Origin: Codonopsis lanceolata
Lineage: Eukaryota; Streptophyta; Magnoliopsida; Asterales; Campanulaceae
Direction of reading: 5' to 3'
Assembly (NCBI GenBank): GCA_013146195.2
Contig: CM028382.1
Coordinates: forward strand, 6,704,767-6,768,766
DNA length: 64,000 nt
Below the pieces are notes generated by a model that saw only the letters and a program-made list of their open reading frames with translations, did no database searches and was not told where the DNA came from. Made by a program: the position numbers and the translations under genes. Below, one piece after another: positions 1 to 12,545 of the stretch (position 1 is its first letter; each line of letters begins with the position of its first letter).

Positions 1-530
1 GAGCCCCTAACCGAGTTGCTTTCTTTGCTTGGGTCCTTGGGAGGCGTGTAATGAGGCAATTCTTACGGGCAACAATCTACGGAGAAGGAACAAGATTTTT
101 GTGAACGGATGTTATATGTGCAAATCTGATGAAGAAAATGTTAATCATTTGTTGATTCATTGCCTAGTGGCTAGGCATTTTTGGGATCTGATTCTGGGAA
201 TGTTAAAGATTGCATGGGTGATGCCTAGCTCTTTTAAAGATGTGTTGCTGAGTTGGTCTATTTATAAGAGGAAAATGAGGAATTTTTTTTGGGATACGAT
301 TCCTTTAGTTATGGTGTGGACTATTTGGGGGGAGAGAAATAAAAGGGTGTTTGAGAATGAGGAAAGTTCTATGCTTAAGATGGAAGACACCATACTTCGC
401 ACTCTATTTCTTTCGTGTTCTGAGTCTTCAGAGACTACTTTTGACTAATATGTATACTCCTAGTGTACAAAGGATGTATCACCTGATTTGACGCTTTGTT
501 TTATATCATACTTATAATATATTTTTTTAT
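1..530 (+). mobile_element. LINE 3' end (zf-RVT domain remnant)
   Basis: The stretch encodes the C-terminal zinc-binding region of a plant LINE reverse transcriptase: a CYMCK motif, then VNHLLIHCLVARHFW and a tail with WTIWGERNKRVFENEE. This is the usual C-x2-C...H-x4-C arrangement. The first bases read APNRVAFFAWVL in another frame, so a frameshift lies near position 40. The protein ends at 446-448 and an AT-rich tail follows. The reverse-transcriptase body would be upstream of the window. Two other LINE 3' ends in this window (48652-48990 minus, 52258-52710 plus) share the NEE-containing tail. It probably sits inside a CHLD intron, since CHLD continues at 2048. Confidence 0.8.
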
Positions 531-583
531 CTTTCTCTTTGCATGATTTATGGTAGTGAGTTTCTATAAATTTTACTTTATGA

Positions 584-1180
584 CTAATGGGTAATATAGA
601 TAGTTATTCTACAAAGTGAGGGGAGAGTTGGGTAAGAATTAGTGGGTGGCAGGTGTTTATGCAAATCTGGAAAAAAAAAAATTGACGAGGCTTCAAAATT
701 TGAACACCAAATATTTCTAGGAAGACAGACAGATAGATTAGGGGTGCCAGGCAAAGACACCCTGATACGTATACAAACCATGAAACTAGAAAAAGCGCCA
801 CACAGTCGGTTGCACAAGTACATGAGAACGTCTTCTTGCCCTCCTTGTTTCACTAGAAAGTCTGCAGTTGCATTCCCTTCTCTAATGATGGTTTGCATAG
901 AGCATCTTGGCGGAAGAAGCGTCCAACAGGGCTGTGAGAGGATAGCATTTGTCAAGACTCATTGTAAATAAGCTTTTAGGCCACTTTTTAATCTGTCTAA
1001 AATTCTAAATGAAGACGTCCGTATTGCATCAAGTCCCCTTGAATTTTTGTATGAAGTTCTGCTTCCAGGCTGTTGCAAGTGGCCAAACCTTCTGTGATGT
1101 CTTCCCCTCAATTCTTTGTAATAATTTCTGTTGATACCACCAAGTCGCATCAACCCTGCTCTGCTCTATCACTTCCATCA
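584..1180 (-). pseudogene. degraded RNase H-like fragment of a retroelement
   Basis: On the minus strand around 810-955 the translation contains TIIREGNATADFLVKQGG. This resembles the last segment of the RNase H fold common in plant LINEs (REaNxxADxLAK...G). The upstream part, up to about 1180 on the minus strand, is broken by stops and frame changes and only weakly resembles the rest of the fold. It lies opposite to the LINE end at 1-530, so it is a separate insertion or a rearranged piece. No functional protein is expected. Confidence 0.4.
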
Positions 1181-2047
1181 GTGCTCATCTTGATCCTCTC
1201 TGCGACTAGAAACAGCGATTTGACAATTCTTATTGTTCTCATTTGATGTTTTAGAAATTAGAAGAGGTGCTTTTCTATGCATATTGTCGGATTTTCCTGT
1301 AAAAGCTATTATATTACACGTACCTTGTTTCTGCTCAAGGATTATAGTGAAGTTATAAATCAAGTGTATATTGTTGATGTTCTAGTAACCAGACATATTT
1401 CTCTTTAACTGTCTAATTCTTAAGGCTTTGTTCGTTTTGTGGAAAATGATTCACGGAAAACATTTTCTGCATTTCCTAGTGTTTGGTAGTGTTAGGAGGA
1501 TGGTACTTTTTCTTTGCCGAAAGAGATTTCCTTTTCCAGAAACTTATTCTGGAAATTATTGTTGGGAAGGCCTTTTTCCGAAAACAAATGGAGAGTACTT
1601 TTGCCGTCCAATAACTCTTTAGTAATGATACCTAAATCTGATCGTATGTGATTATTCAAATGATTTCCAATAACGAGCAACATTTCCATTGAAATTTCCA
1701 AAATGTTAAAACTTCTTAGCTTTGTTAAAGTTTCATTACAGTTACATCTAAAGTTAAGATAGACTTTATCTTTCCTCTTAGTCTTAGAGTGTGATCATCA
1801 AAACTATTTTTGGATAACATGTAGATATGCATGTTGACCATATGCATTAACTTCTCGTCTTATATTTTATTTTCTGAAGAAAACATTCCTCTTTTTAGCT
1901 GTATTATGTTTTATTTTCATGTATTAACCTTTATTATCTTTTTAGCTGTATATAACTATGACTTATTTGGGGGTAATATATTTTGTTGAAAAATGAGCTT
2001 GTTCTTTGTCGGTTGACAACCTTCTTGGCATGTTCAATGTGGTGCAG
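1181..2047. other. non-coding, CHLD intron sequence
   Basis: No coding exon is recognisable here. The stretch at about 1424-1740 opens with a GGCTTTGTTCGTTTTGTGGAA-like sequence that resembles the start of short non-autonomous DNA elements, but I found no clean second end. A polypyrimidine tract and acceptor (ggtgcag) at 2041-2047 immediately precede the first CHLD exon in the window. Confidence 0.4.
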
Positions 2048-5000
2048 ATTATTTTGGCAAGAGAGTATCTGAAGGATGTTAATGTCAGCAGAGAACAACT
2101 AAAGTACCTGGTTATAGAAGCCCTCCGAGGTGGTTGTCAGGTTCTTAATGTGGAATCCTGACCTTCGTTTTATTGAAGTATTTTTGTATTTCATATGCTC
2201 ATATTCATTAAAACTATATGTTCTTGGGGTTTGATACTAAGAGCAAATTTAAGCTGAACTTCTGTAAGTGGTTTTTGAATCTTGATTCAAGAAGCACATT
2301 CCCCTCATCTAATTGATTGAGGATAGGTGGGAGACTGGTTTAATCACCAGGATGCATAACTATGTAGTATACATGTTAGAGCTGGAGGCATGCAAATGGT
2401 GGTTGTTCAATTTAAGTCGTAGTAAAATATTTTGAGAACAGGACAACCTACTGAAATTTCATATTCATTCATAAGAGGCCTCATACCAGTAATTACACCT
2501 AAGAAAATTCTGCAAGATATAAAACATGGTTACAAACATATAATGATTGCTTCTTATATCTGGATACGATTACCCATTCTTCTAACATTTATAACGTGGC
2601 TTACAGGGACATCGTGCGGAGCTATACGCTGCACGTGTTGCCAAATGTCTTGCTGCCCTCGATGGACGTGAAAAGGTCAACGTGGAGGACCTGAAAAAAG
2701 CTGTTAAGTTTTTTCTTTTTTACTTCAATTTTATTTTTCTTGTTCCATTTTGATCTATAGAAAGGATCTATTTTTCTTGTAGTGTTTGGGATTAGGCTAA
2801 ATTTGATGATGTCTAACATGCACATTATTTATCTCTATCTACATTTCTTGTGCTTTATTTCAAGTTTGAAATAACTGACAGTGAACTTGTGGTATTTTGC
2901 TTCTACTTGGAAGATTCAAAACTGTATGAATCAAAGTATGTCATCATGTGATGTAACTGGACTTGTACACTCTCTGTCAAACCCTTGACCAAAAGGTTCT
3001 CCGCAGTCCGCACGCAAGCAATATTGGTGGGTGTCAGAATCTTTCCCATGCTTCATTGTTTAACCTGGCTCATTTAGGGGACCTCTTTCACTTGTGGAGA
3101 ACACCAAATTAGTTTCTGAAAGTTGAACTTAATAAAACAAAAACCTATATGGCTATATGACTTGATGTTGTGTATGTTTTGGCTCCAGTCTGCTCTCGCC
3201 AATTGAAGGAACCATGTGAACTTTGCAGAACAGTTGAACATGTAACTATTCCACTTTTTAACTAGGTTCATTACTTCTACAATAGTCAATGCACTTGAAA
3301 GAGGCCATCATGTATTTGAGTGAAAGAATGGGAAACGATCTTCAAAATGGTGAATGTGCCATGTAAGAAAACCAACTCAGTGTATGAACGTTGGCATGAC
3401 TTGTGGTACGCAAGTTTGTATAGCTTCATAAAAATGTAAAAAACAATATTAACTTGGGTGTTATCAATGAACTAAACCTTAATATAGGTGTTTAATCCTT
3501 GTGAACTTAGGTTACCGAAACACTTTATTATGTTCTTGCATCCCTTGTATCATCCCAATTTATTGTCAGCGGAGTGGATTCCTAAACCAAGGGAATTTTT
3601 TCGTGTCAATCTAAAGAGATCAATGTTCAAGTCAATGTGATTGCACTTAAGGTCGCCAATCTTATATTTTTGATGCACATAGTTCAAACTGCGGTTGCTT
3701 TATGCAGGTTGCTGTTAGCCCTGATAAACATTGTTGGGCTCCATTCTAACAGCTTAAGCTTTTAGATGAGTTAGTTATTAACATGGTATCAGAGTCCTTG
3801 TTAGGCAAGGTCTTGGGTTCGAATCATCCCGCTTGCATTTGTTACTCAAAAGTATTATGAGTGCACATATAGGCACCCTGTTTGATTTGAAATTCCCTGG
3901 TGACAAGTGTTTGTTTATTGCTCCATGTGTGGAGGGGTCACATGTGAGGGGAGTGTTAGGCTTCTTATACTTAGGCCCCTCTCTAACTGCTTAAGCTTTT
4001 AGATGAGTTGGTTACTTAACTGTGGTGATTCTCAAAAAGAAGTTTTCAGTAACCTTTGAGTTTCAAATCACTTCAGGAGATATGATTGTGTTCCTTACTG
4101 AACAAGCTCAAGATTGCGATGAACTACCTTATCTGAATGTGGTGGCTAGCAGCTCTTATCAATCCACTTTCACACTAGGACTAGAACGTTGATCATTTAC
4201 ATCGTGTCAAACATTCTCTTGCTAGTTGTTATTCACAGCTATAATAGCACTGCATTACTGTCTCATATCTTTCTATTACAGGTAGAGCTGGTCATTCTTC
4301 CTCGTTCAATTTTTAATGAGAACCCTCCAGAACAGCAAGACCAGCAGCCGCCCCCTCCCCCTCCACAAAATCAAGATTCTGCTGAAGACCAGAAGGAAAA
4401 CGAAGAGGAAGATCAGGAGGTTTGTCGGAATGCCCAACCTTCAAATTGATCTACTAGAAGTCAAATTCCAATGGTCCATGGACCTTGATTGAGTTCTATA
4501 GCTCTCATCTTTCAATACAGAAGAAATCGTACAGCCACTTATGTGCCTGGTTATGATGGAAGTTTCATTTTTTAAGCAGGATGAAAATGATGAAGAGAAC
4601 GAACAGCAACAGGACCAATTACCGGAAGAGTTCATCTTTGATGCAGAAGGTGGGCTGGTGGATGAGAAACTTCTCTTCTTTGCACAACAAGCACAGAGAC
4701 GCAAAGGAAAAGCAGGGAGGGCAAAGAATGTAATCTTTTCGGAGGATAGAGGTCGCTATATTAAGCCAATGCTTCCAAAGGTTAGTAAAACCTGGAAAAG
4801 AGTCAATGAGAAACAATTTTCCAGACGGATCTTCTCTTTCTGAGGTCATGTTTTGCTAAAGATTTTGTGACTGGCATCTAATAATTAGATTGAGGATAGA
4901 ATTTTACAGTGAAGCTTGTAGCTATGGATTTGATAGTTTTGTGACTGTCATCTGTTAGCCACTTTAGTGTTTAAGTTTGATCTTGCATTGATCTTCTTTA

Positions 5001-8000
5001 ACCAACTTCCACTGGCTTAAGTAGGGTCCAGTGAAAAGATTGGCTGTTGATGCTACTCTTAGAGCAGCTGCACCATATCAGAAGCTGAGAAGGGCGAAAG
5101 ATATACAGAAGACTAGGAAAGTTTTTGTAGAGAAAACTGACATGAGAGCTAAAAGGATGGCCAGGAAAGCAGGAGCCTTGGTATGATTGTAATGCATTAT
5201 CTTAACTCATTATCTAAGTTTTCTAAATTAAACTCTTTTAGGATTGAACCAACCTTTAGATCAGAGAGTCTCTTGACATGTTTGCTACCTGCAACACTAT
5301 AACTAAAATGATGATATGATTGAGTTTCATTCTATTCAACTGAAATTGCTAATTTTGTTGTATAGTCCATTTCATTGAGGAAAGAGGGAGTTAACAGTGC
5401 ATAGTATCGAAGGTGCTTATAAACTGTTTGGGTAATGTGTTCTCCTTTCTGCTGCTTTTTATGATACTGCAGGTTATATTTGTGGTTGATGCAAGTGGAA
5501 GCATGGCATTAAATCGGATGCAGAATGCAAAAGGCGCTGCACTAAAATTACTGGCAGAGAGCTATACAAGCAGAGATCAGGTGAAGTTTGAGTCTTGGAT
5601 CTATTTTGAACTTTCAAGAATTTCTCTAACTTACTTTTGCATAACAGTACTCCCTTAAACCCAAAAAATGTGACACCATTGTGAAATGAAGATTAGGTAA
5701 TCGTCTGTTCCAGACGTGTATTATTACTTATTAGGAATATAAAAAATGACAAAAAAAAAAAACATATCGAAAGCATGCAGTCTTTATATTAATATGAATA
5801 ATGTTGGAAAGGTGAAATAAAAAGATGAAAAGAAATTAGAAGGCGTTTTAAGACAGATCAAAATGGAAGTGACTCTCATTTTGAATTGTGTGTAATTAGA
5901 AGATGGAATTAGCAATGCATTCATCGTGGTAATACTATTTGTACATTTGTGATCTGTTGAGCTAGTTATATAGATGGTCCGTTCTTGAAATCATACAACT
6001 TATTTGGTGCGTCAGAAATGCCTATTTTTAATGATGGAAAAAAAAGGTCATTGATGTCACGCCCCAAGTCCACCGATCTGGTAGTGTGGCTTAAAGGGGG
6101 ATAATGAGGATTGGGCTAAAGCTAAACTATTATTTTGCTTCAACAACAACTCGACAACCCATAATTTCTCAAAGAGGGCTAACATGCCCTTACACCGAAC
6201 TTTAACATACACATAAACTCTATACATCTCAGTCGATCAAATACATGGATCTGATCAACCAAAAAACAAAACCAAATCATAAGTTCAAATGACAACTCGA
6301 ACTTGAACACAACAACCTTTGAAATACTCATAATGGAATATACTGTTAAGCTTGATATACATTGTTGAGCCCCTATCTAACAGCTTAAGCTTTTAGATGA
6401 GTTGGTAACTTAGCATGGTATCAGAGCTCTGGTTTGGCAAGGTCATGGGTTCGAGTCATCCTGCTTCCATTTGTACCTGGAATATTGTGAGTGCATGTTG
6501 TCATTCTGTTTGTGAGGCATGTCTGTGTATTTCAGACTTGTTACCCGGAATATTGTGAGTGCATGTTGGTTTGTGATGCTCTTGTGAGACATGTTTGTGT
6601 ATCTCAGACGGGTCACACGTGAGGGGGAATGTTAAGCTTGATATACATTGTTGCCCCTATCTAAATCAACTCTTAGCCAGTCACTACAACAATATCCTTA
6701 TTCCGACTAGGAACCAACCAAGAACATATCCTTATTACGGTTAGAACCAACCATTCCCAAGGGGTTTTATCTTGGGTCTTTCTCGAGAGAAATCATATAT
6801 TTCAAACAATCCAGAACCAATTCAATTTCCACCCTTCTTACTTCAACCCACAACTCCAATGATCTCTTATTTATGCAATGCACTAATTCAATGCTTAACA
6901 TCATGTAAACTCAATAGATAAGCCATCACCGTTATGATAAAAGATACTATACTTGAACACAATAATAAAGCTCAAGTTAATAGCACACAAGGGTGGTATC
7001 CACGATTTGATTTTGAGTTCAAAGTTCCCTTACCTCAATCCACCATTCAACTTAATGACCAAAAGCATAAGCGGATAATTAATCCTGCACAACAGTCACA
7101 TAAAAGCCTTAATGTCAAACAACACACTAAGCATAATATTATGATTCTACAACCCAAAGCTTGGTCTTTGAGTTATCTTTCTAAGCACAAGGCTCGACAA
7201 CAATTTTCCCTTGACTAGTCTAAAACAGGCCCAGCAGTGCTATTAAATTCACCAAATATTCCACACAAATCAAAATATTATGCTTTCTATAAATTTGGAA
7301 ACTAGACATTGTGAACTATAGTTTAAAATCTGGAATTACTCCATTCGGACCTAAAAACATCAAAATTTGAGCACTTAGTCAAAACCACTGCCCAGAATCT
7401 GCAAACAGTTCCCAAAAGATAGAAATATTTCATGGTCCTTCTGGGGTTCTTCCAAATGTCAAAATTGATATGAAATGATTTCATGGGCTTCTGGTGGTTC
7501 TTCAATCAAATGTCGAGAATTTAATGCCTAAACTTTATTAACAGGTGTACACAACATATGAAATTAAAACATATCCAAAAATCATGATTTTTTCATGGAC
7601 GGACTTACATAGCAATTTTCTGAATTAAAAACCCATATATGTGGTTTCCATAAACCCTAATGTGTTTTTCCAATTGATTTTAATCCATGTTTCCAACAAT
7701 ATACATTTAAACATCAAACCTTACAAACTTCACACTAGTGACCATCACCATTCAATTAAAAATCAAAGATTAATATACTGCTAATCATAACCTAGGAAGA
7801 AATCAAACAAAGAGAAAGTCTGACAATAAAAGTAAGCAAAATTCAAACCGAATAGCATGAACTATGCAACCCTTTCCTTCAATTTCAGAATTTTGAAAAG
7901 TTCTAACCGATCTCTTGACTCCAATTTTTGCCTCAAACTTAAACCCTATTGCCTATGTTATCTTCTTCCCATTTTCCTCTTCTTCCTCTCTTTGTGCATG

Positions 8001-10225
8001 CGTATGGGAAGGAGGAAGAGAGCACGTGAAGCCCTATCCGTCGCTCTAACAGCCGGACATGGCTGTGTTGTTATCGTTGTTTTTTTATTATTATTCATCA
8101 TTGTCATTTAATGAATTCTGCTAAGACCTCTTCTGCATCAAAAGTTTCAACAACATCCCTTCAAACTTTATTCAGTTATGCTCCTATGTTTTCCTTAATG
8201 GAATCCACCCCTGCAGTTTCAAATAACCGTCACTTCCATATTTACTAATATCTGGTGTTAGTTCTGAAATCTAATTCTTGATTAACTCAAATATGTTGGG
8301 GGTAGGCTTCAAGAGCTGTCGAAGGAGTAAACATTTGGAATTGATAAACCATTGATAGCCCATCTAGAAGTCACTGTTAGTTTGTTACTAGTACTCATAC
8401 CTGTGCCGATGGCACGGCGCCAGTATATTTCAAATATTTCAAATTACAAAATTTACTATTTTTTAAAAAATTATTTGTATACAAAATTGCGTACATAAAA
8501 TTGGTGGGTTTGGTGGAGGAAGGATTAGCGGCCACCAACCGTGAATAGTGGGGGGAGTTGGAGAGAGAGAGGGGTAGCAACCGCCGTTCACACATGTGAA
8601 CTCAAGGAGTGATAATGACCGTAGGATCTCAGTAAAGGAATCAATCTCAGCCGCTCTTTATCTTTTGTCAATTGTAAGCATGCGACTATGAGCTGTATTT
8701 GATAGCCCATCTAGAAGTCACTGTTAGTTTGTTATTGGATTACTGTTATGAATTGAAAAAAATCCCACCACATACAACTCTAATTGTTAATCACTTTGAA
8801 AATTTCTAATTAAAGGCCTTGGTTTAGTAGCCAATATCATTACAAAGAAAAGTTACTTAGGTTTTTTAGAGACCATTGCATCCAAATTGTCTCAAGGAGC
8901 AAGTTACCATTATTGACAAGTTCTGACAGATCAGGTACCTGAAAGTTTCCATAGAAGATTGTGTTTACTTCTATTCTATTTTCTTACCTGATTCTTTTGT
9001 TGGCGATTTTGAATAGGTTGCTATCATTCCTTTCCGTGGAGATAGTGCAGAAGTTCTGTTGCCACCATCCAGGTCGATTTCAATGGCAAGAAAGCGACTT
9101 GAGAGACTTCCTTGTGGTGGAGGTTCTCCCCTAGCTCATGGTCTTACCACGGTATGCTACAATTAATTCTAGAAAAGGCTGGTACATGGCCGAAAAAAGG
9201 AAAAAAAAATACAGAGGGAAAAAAAGAATAGAGGTCACACAAACATCCGATATCTACATCTCTTCAAATCAAGTGGATAGTTTTATTTATGCAGTCATGT
9301 TTTTATCATTCACTTGGTTATACAAAATCGTCAGATTTATTTGTACTTTGGAAATTGTTCCAATATATTTTTGTGAGAAAAACAAAGATATGTTCTGTGA
9401 AATTTTAAGAATGCAAACATCCGTTTCTGATTGGCCAAAATGCTTTGTTTTCTCTCTCATTTGACTCGTATCGTTGAATCGACTTTTTTCCAGTCGGCAC
9501 ATAATAAGTTCCCTATCTCAGAAACTTTGATTATAATAATGGTTGTGACTTCTGTGATTTAACAGTTATTTGAATGTTTCTGCTCAGGCTGTTAGGGTTG
9601 GGCTAAATGCAGAGAAGAGCGGCGACGTTGGACGCATAATGATTGTTGCAATTACCGATGGTAGAGCCAACATTTCACTTAAAAGATCCACTGATCCTGA
9701 ATCTATCGCCCCCGATGCACCTAAACCTTCTTCTCAAGAATTGAAGGTAAAATATTTTCTCGAAACCCTAGCTCAGACTCATTACATCAGTTCAGAACCT
9801 AATAATTGGTCAGCTTTACTTTAGACAACATGCCAAGAAACAGAGCTGGATTTTATCAGTTGTTTTTCTTTTATCTTGGAATGAGATATCTATGAATCAT
9901 TTAACATGGAGGACTCTTTTTTATGTTGAAGGATGAAATTCTTGAAGTTGCTGGTAAAATATACAAAGCGGGAATGTCTCTGCTTGTCATTGACACAGAA
10001 AACAAGTTTGTTTCAACCGGTTTTGCCAAAGAGATTGCCAGAATTGCCCAAGGTTTACTCACTTTTAAGGCCTAAATTGATTTTCAAGCATGAGTTGATC
10101 TGTTTTCTCACCAAGTTTCTTGATTACTTTGATTGGCAGGAAAATATTATTATTTGCCTAATGCTTCAGACGCTGTTATCTCGGCAGCTACAAAGGATGC
10201 ATTGTCAGATTTGAAGAATTCTTGA
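2048..10225 (+). CDS. CHLD: magnesium chelatase subunit D (3' nine exons; N-terminus outside window)
   Basis: CHLD pairs with CHLI and CHLH in the plastid to insert Mg2+ into protoporphyrin IX, the first committed step of chlorophyll synthesis. Nine exons join in frame: 2048-2140, 2607-2702, 4282-4419, 4580-4780, 5025-5180, 5473-5580, 9017-9151, 9588-9746, 9932-10052 plus 10140-10225 (the last two split a Gly codon). That makes ten coding blocks if the final pair is counted apart, about 430 aa. Landmarks in order are [31 protein letters not shown], a linker with six prolines followed by an acidic Glu/Asp/Gln run, [20 protein letters not shown], and a von Willebrand A domain. That domain has the MIDAS motif DASGS in the 5473 exon and TDGRAN in the 9588 exon. 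The protein ends ALSDLKNS. The AAA+ half (roughly 330 aa in known CHLDs) is upstream. I saw no stop or frameshift, so the gene looks functional. Confidence 0.97.
2703..4281 (+). other. CHLD: CHLD intron with TRIM insertion
   Basis: This 1.58-kb intron runs from a GTTAAG donor to a TATTACAG acceptor. It contains no exon that I can identify. Its only recognisable content is the TRIM element at 3713-4022; the rest is AT-rich unique-looking sequence. Confidence 0.6.
3713..4022 (+). mobile_element. TRIM retrotransposon, copy 1
   Basis: A terminal repeat of about 71 bp (3713-3783, TGTTAGCCC...TTAACA) is followed at once by TGGTATCAGAGTCC, the expected primer-binding site for initiator tRNA-Met. 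About 170 bp later a purine tract (GTGAGGGGAG) directly precedes a second terminal repeat at 3954-4022. The two repeats share the core CTTAAGCTTTTAGATGAGTT. No protein is encoded. This layout of very short LTRs, PBS, polypurine tract and total length of about 0.3 kb defines TRIM elements. The last bases of the right repeat have diverged and no TSD is evident. Confidence 0.8.
6344..6666 (+). mobile_element. TRIM retrotransposon, copy 2 (3' repeat truncated)
   Basis: The left terminal repeat 6344-6415 begins TGTTAAGCTTGATATACATT and ends TAGCA. It is followed by TGGTATCAGAGCTC (tRNA-Met type primer site) at 6416-6429. A purine tract GTGAGGGGGAA ends at 6629, and the right repeat starts at 6630 with the same TGTTAAGCTTGATATACATT. 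The right repeat loses similarity after about 37 bp. The internal CTTAAGCTTTTAGATGAGTTGG core is shared with copy 1, so both belong to one family. Confidence 0.82.
8352..8734 (-). mobile_element. Helitron-like 3' terminus between 36-bp direct repeats
   Basis: Read on the minus strand, positions 8415 to 8388 give the hairpin GTGCCATCGGCAC, an 11-nt spacer, then CTAG followed by T. This is the textbook 3' end of a Helitron (hairpin, 10-12 nt, CTRR, insertion before T). Positions 8352-8387 and 8699-8734 are perfect 36-bp copies of each other, and the first copy ends exactly at the CTAG. The second copy continues into TTGG, consistent with an A/T insertion point. No coding sequence is present. 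Family assignment rests on the terminus alone. Confidence 0.5.
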
Positions 10226-11294
10226 TCAAATTACCTATTAGCAAATGCTCTTGTAATATTTTTTGAATTGTAACTTGTATCTAGCTTTTGATTATTCCCA
10301 CAGCCACGCCACGAGTGAAATTAGTTAGTAATGTGTTGTGTGGAATCTTCCTTGTATTTCCAATTATGTTTTGCTATGCGTTGGGTTGGGATAAACATTA
10401 CTGAATACACCCAAAATATTGCTTTATATCCGATTCATCACGATGGATCAAATAAGGATGAGCATTCTATCAAGCAAGGTTCTAAAAATCGTTAGGCGGC
10501 CACTAGGCGGCACACTAGCGCCTAGGGGACTAGTCGGGGCGTAAACGGGGCCTAGGCAAGGCCTAGAATTAAGGCATAATTACCATTTTTTTTTTATAAT
10601 TTACATCAAAGATCGAACACATTGAATACAATTTTTTTTTTTTTTACATTTGTCATTTTATCAAACACTTGTCTATATTTGTAAAATGAACAAAAATATA
10701 CAAACCGACCATTAATCTCAATTCTCAACAACCCCAATGCAATAAACCAACCAAGTTTAGAATTAAAAACAAAAATCTTACTATTGCCCCCATTACCTCC
10801 ATCATCACCATTACCACTCCCTTTGTTTTTCCAATCCGCATGGTACAAAATCAAAGCTACAAAAATAAATTAAGGTCGGTGAGGTTTAGCGTAAACGTCG
10901 ACTTGATCAATTAGGCGGCGACTAAAAAAGCGATGAGCGAGTTTTTTGCTATCGTGAGTTGGATTCTTATGGCGAAGAAGGTAATGCTCAAGTGCATAGT
11001 ACATACATTGTGGAGGTGGATTAACTTGAATCACCTCATCGTTGTCTATGGATACTGCTAGTCTAAACTTTTGAAAGCCACTCTTGCTCGAGAGGTTGAG
11101 AGGTTTTACTCACGTAGATTGGTGAAGACTGAAGAAGCACGTTTAGGTGAATGTTGAAAAATGTAGTCATTGATTTATAGTATATCTGCCTAAGAGTCTT
11201 TGGTCACCACCTGATTTAGATAACTAGGTATATTTTATTTTCAAATTCACGATTCTATATTTCAGTGTTGGACCTTCATTAATGTGTTCGCTTG
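10226..11294. other. CHLD downstream region with a MITE-like repeat
   Basis: The CHLD 3' UTR lies just after 10225. Positions about 10480-10960 carry GGCGG/CCTAGG-rich motifs (TTAGGCGGCCACTAGGCGG) at the left and a related TTAGGCGGCGACT on the right. These resemble the ends of short DNA transposons common in plant introns, but clean inverted termini and a TSD were not found. No gene is evident. Confidence 0.35.
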
Positions 11295-11745
11295 AAGTTA
11301 TCAATGTGGGTTGGCGGAACGGGTCAATCCACAACCCATTAAAACTCGTGGCAGGGCAATCCATCATGGGTTGTAGGTTAGGCGAGTCTATTCCCCCCCT
11401 TCCCTCCTCAATTCATCACAAAAATAATAATAATTATTATTATTATAACACATAAAATTTCACAATTCATCAAAAAAAAATATTTTACCCTATTATATTC
11501 TAAATAGTATTTTTAAACAACTTTCTCTATTATTTATAGTGTAAATGGGGAAAAAGAAATCAAAAATAATTTTATCATTGTTTTTGTATCTTCTTATAAT
11601 TTATCTTTACATTAATGTTGTTGTTAATCTACTTTATTCTATAAAGTATTATTTTTTAACAAACCCACAATTATTTACTTATATTTAAAATTTCAGAAAT
11701 AATCTTTTGTTATTTTGCAACCCGTTTGACCCAACTCTTAGTGAA

Positions 11746-11754
11746 TTTCCCAAT
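11746..11754. repeat. left 9-bp target-site duplication of the MULE
   Basis: TTTCCCAAT, identical to 20011-20019. Its length fits Mutator-type integration. Confidence 0.9.
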
Positions 11755-12257
11755 GAGTGGGGATATTCACACTCCAAAAACATATCTCTACACCCCACTT
11801 AAAATAATTACACAGATGTCATTAAGTGAAATGACCTAATAAGTCCTTTTAAACATTACACCCCATCAATTAATCTCTACACTCTATTGAAATAACTATA
11901 ATACCCTTATACTAAAAGACAAATAATACTCTATACACCCCATTGTTTTATATTTACACCACAAATCCCAAAATCACAAATACTATACTAAAAGATAAAT
12001 AATACTCCCTACACCTCATAGTTTTATATTTACACCCAAAATCACAAATACATGTAAAACTGCTTACGGGACCTCATAGTTTTTTCTTCTTCAATTTTTT
12101 TTTTCAAAACTTTCTCAAAACCAACACAAAACATAATCACATTGTCAAAAATAAAATTATAAGAAGCTTAAAGAAGTCATGAGGTCGGGTAATGTAAGTA
12201 TTTATTTCACTTTCTTCGATTAAAATTTGGTTTTTTGCCAAAAAAAATCGAGCTGGG

Positions 12258-12485
12258 TATTACTGTTGTTCGGCTCTGGTGTGATGAACACCCTTAAGGA
12301 TGTTCGACCAGTGCTGGACGAACAGCCTTAAAGGTGTTCACCACACTCTGGCCGAACACCAACACTTATGTTCATCTCAGTCTGGCCGAACATGCTCACC
12401 CCTGTTTATCTCAGCCTGACCGAATATTCTCACTTTTGTTCATCTCATCCTGGCCAAACGAACCCACATCTACACACTGACCGGA
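12258..12485 (+). repeat. left subterminal repeat array of the MULE
   Basis: About six degenerate units of roughly 35 bp, each pairing GTTCATCTCA with CTGGCCGAAC (for example at 12370-12390). A possible short first exon at 12179-12193 (ATGAGGTCGGGTAAT then gtaagt) and an acceptor at 12545 would put the array inside the first intron of the transposase gene. The same unit occurs inverted at 19085-19455. Confidence 0.8.
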
Positions 12486-12545
12486 CAGTGCATGAACAGT
12501 GTAAAATCATGAATTTTTAACACGTTTTTTTTGCTTATTTTTCAG

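Larger units (their letters stand above)
5581..9016 (+). other. CHLD: large CHLD intron loaded with repeats
   Basis: This 3.4-kb intron separates the MIDAS exon from the next VWA exon. Contents are: a TGTCACGCCCC sequence at about 6056 that looks like the start of an LTR fragment of unclear extent; a TRIM at 6344-6666; AT-rich sequence with no recognisable gene at 6700-8100; and a 36-bp direct repeat bracketing a Helitron-like end at 8352-8734. Splice sites are a GTGAAG donor and a GAATAG acceptor. Confidence 0.6.

Noticed and set aside
3784..3797. TGGTATCAGAGTCC as part of a tRNA gene
   Set aside because: Only the tRNA-Met complementary primer site of the TRIM element; no cloverleaf arms around it.
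7857..8111. 84-aa ORF with a hydrophobic C-terminus in the large CHLD intron
   Set aside because: No recognisable motif, lies inside a repeat-rich intron, and composition fits random AT-rich sequence.
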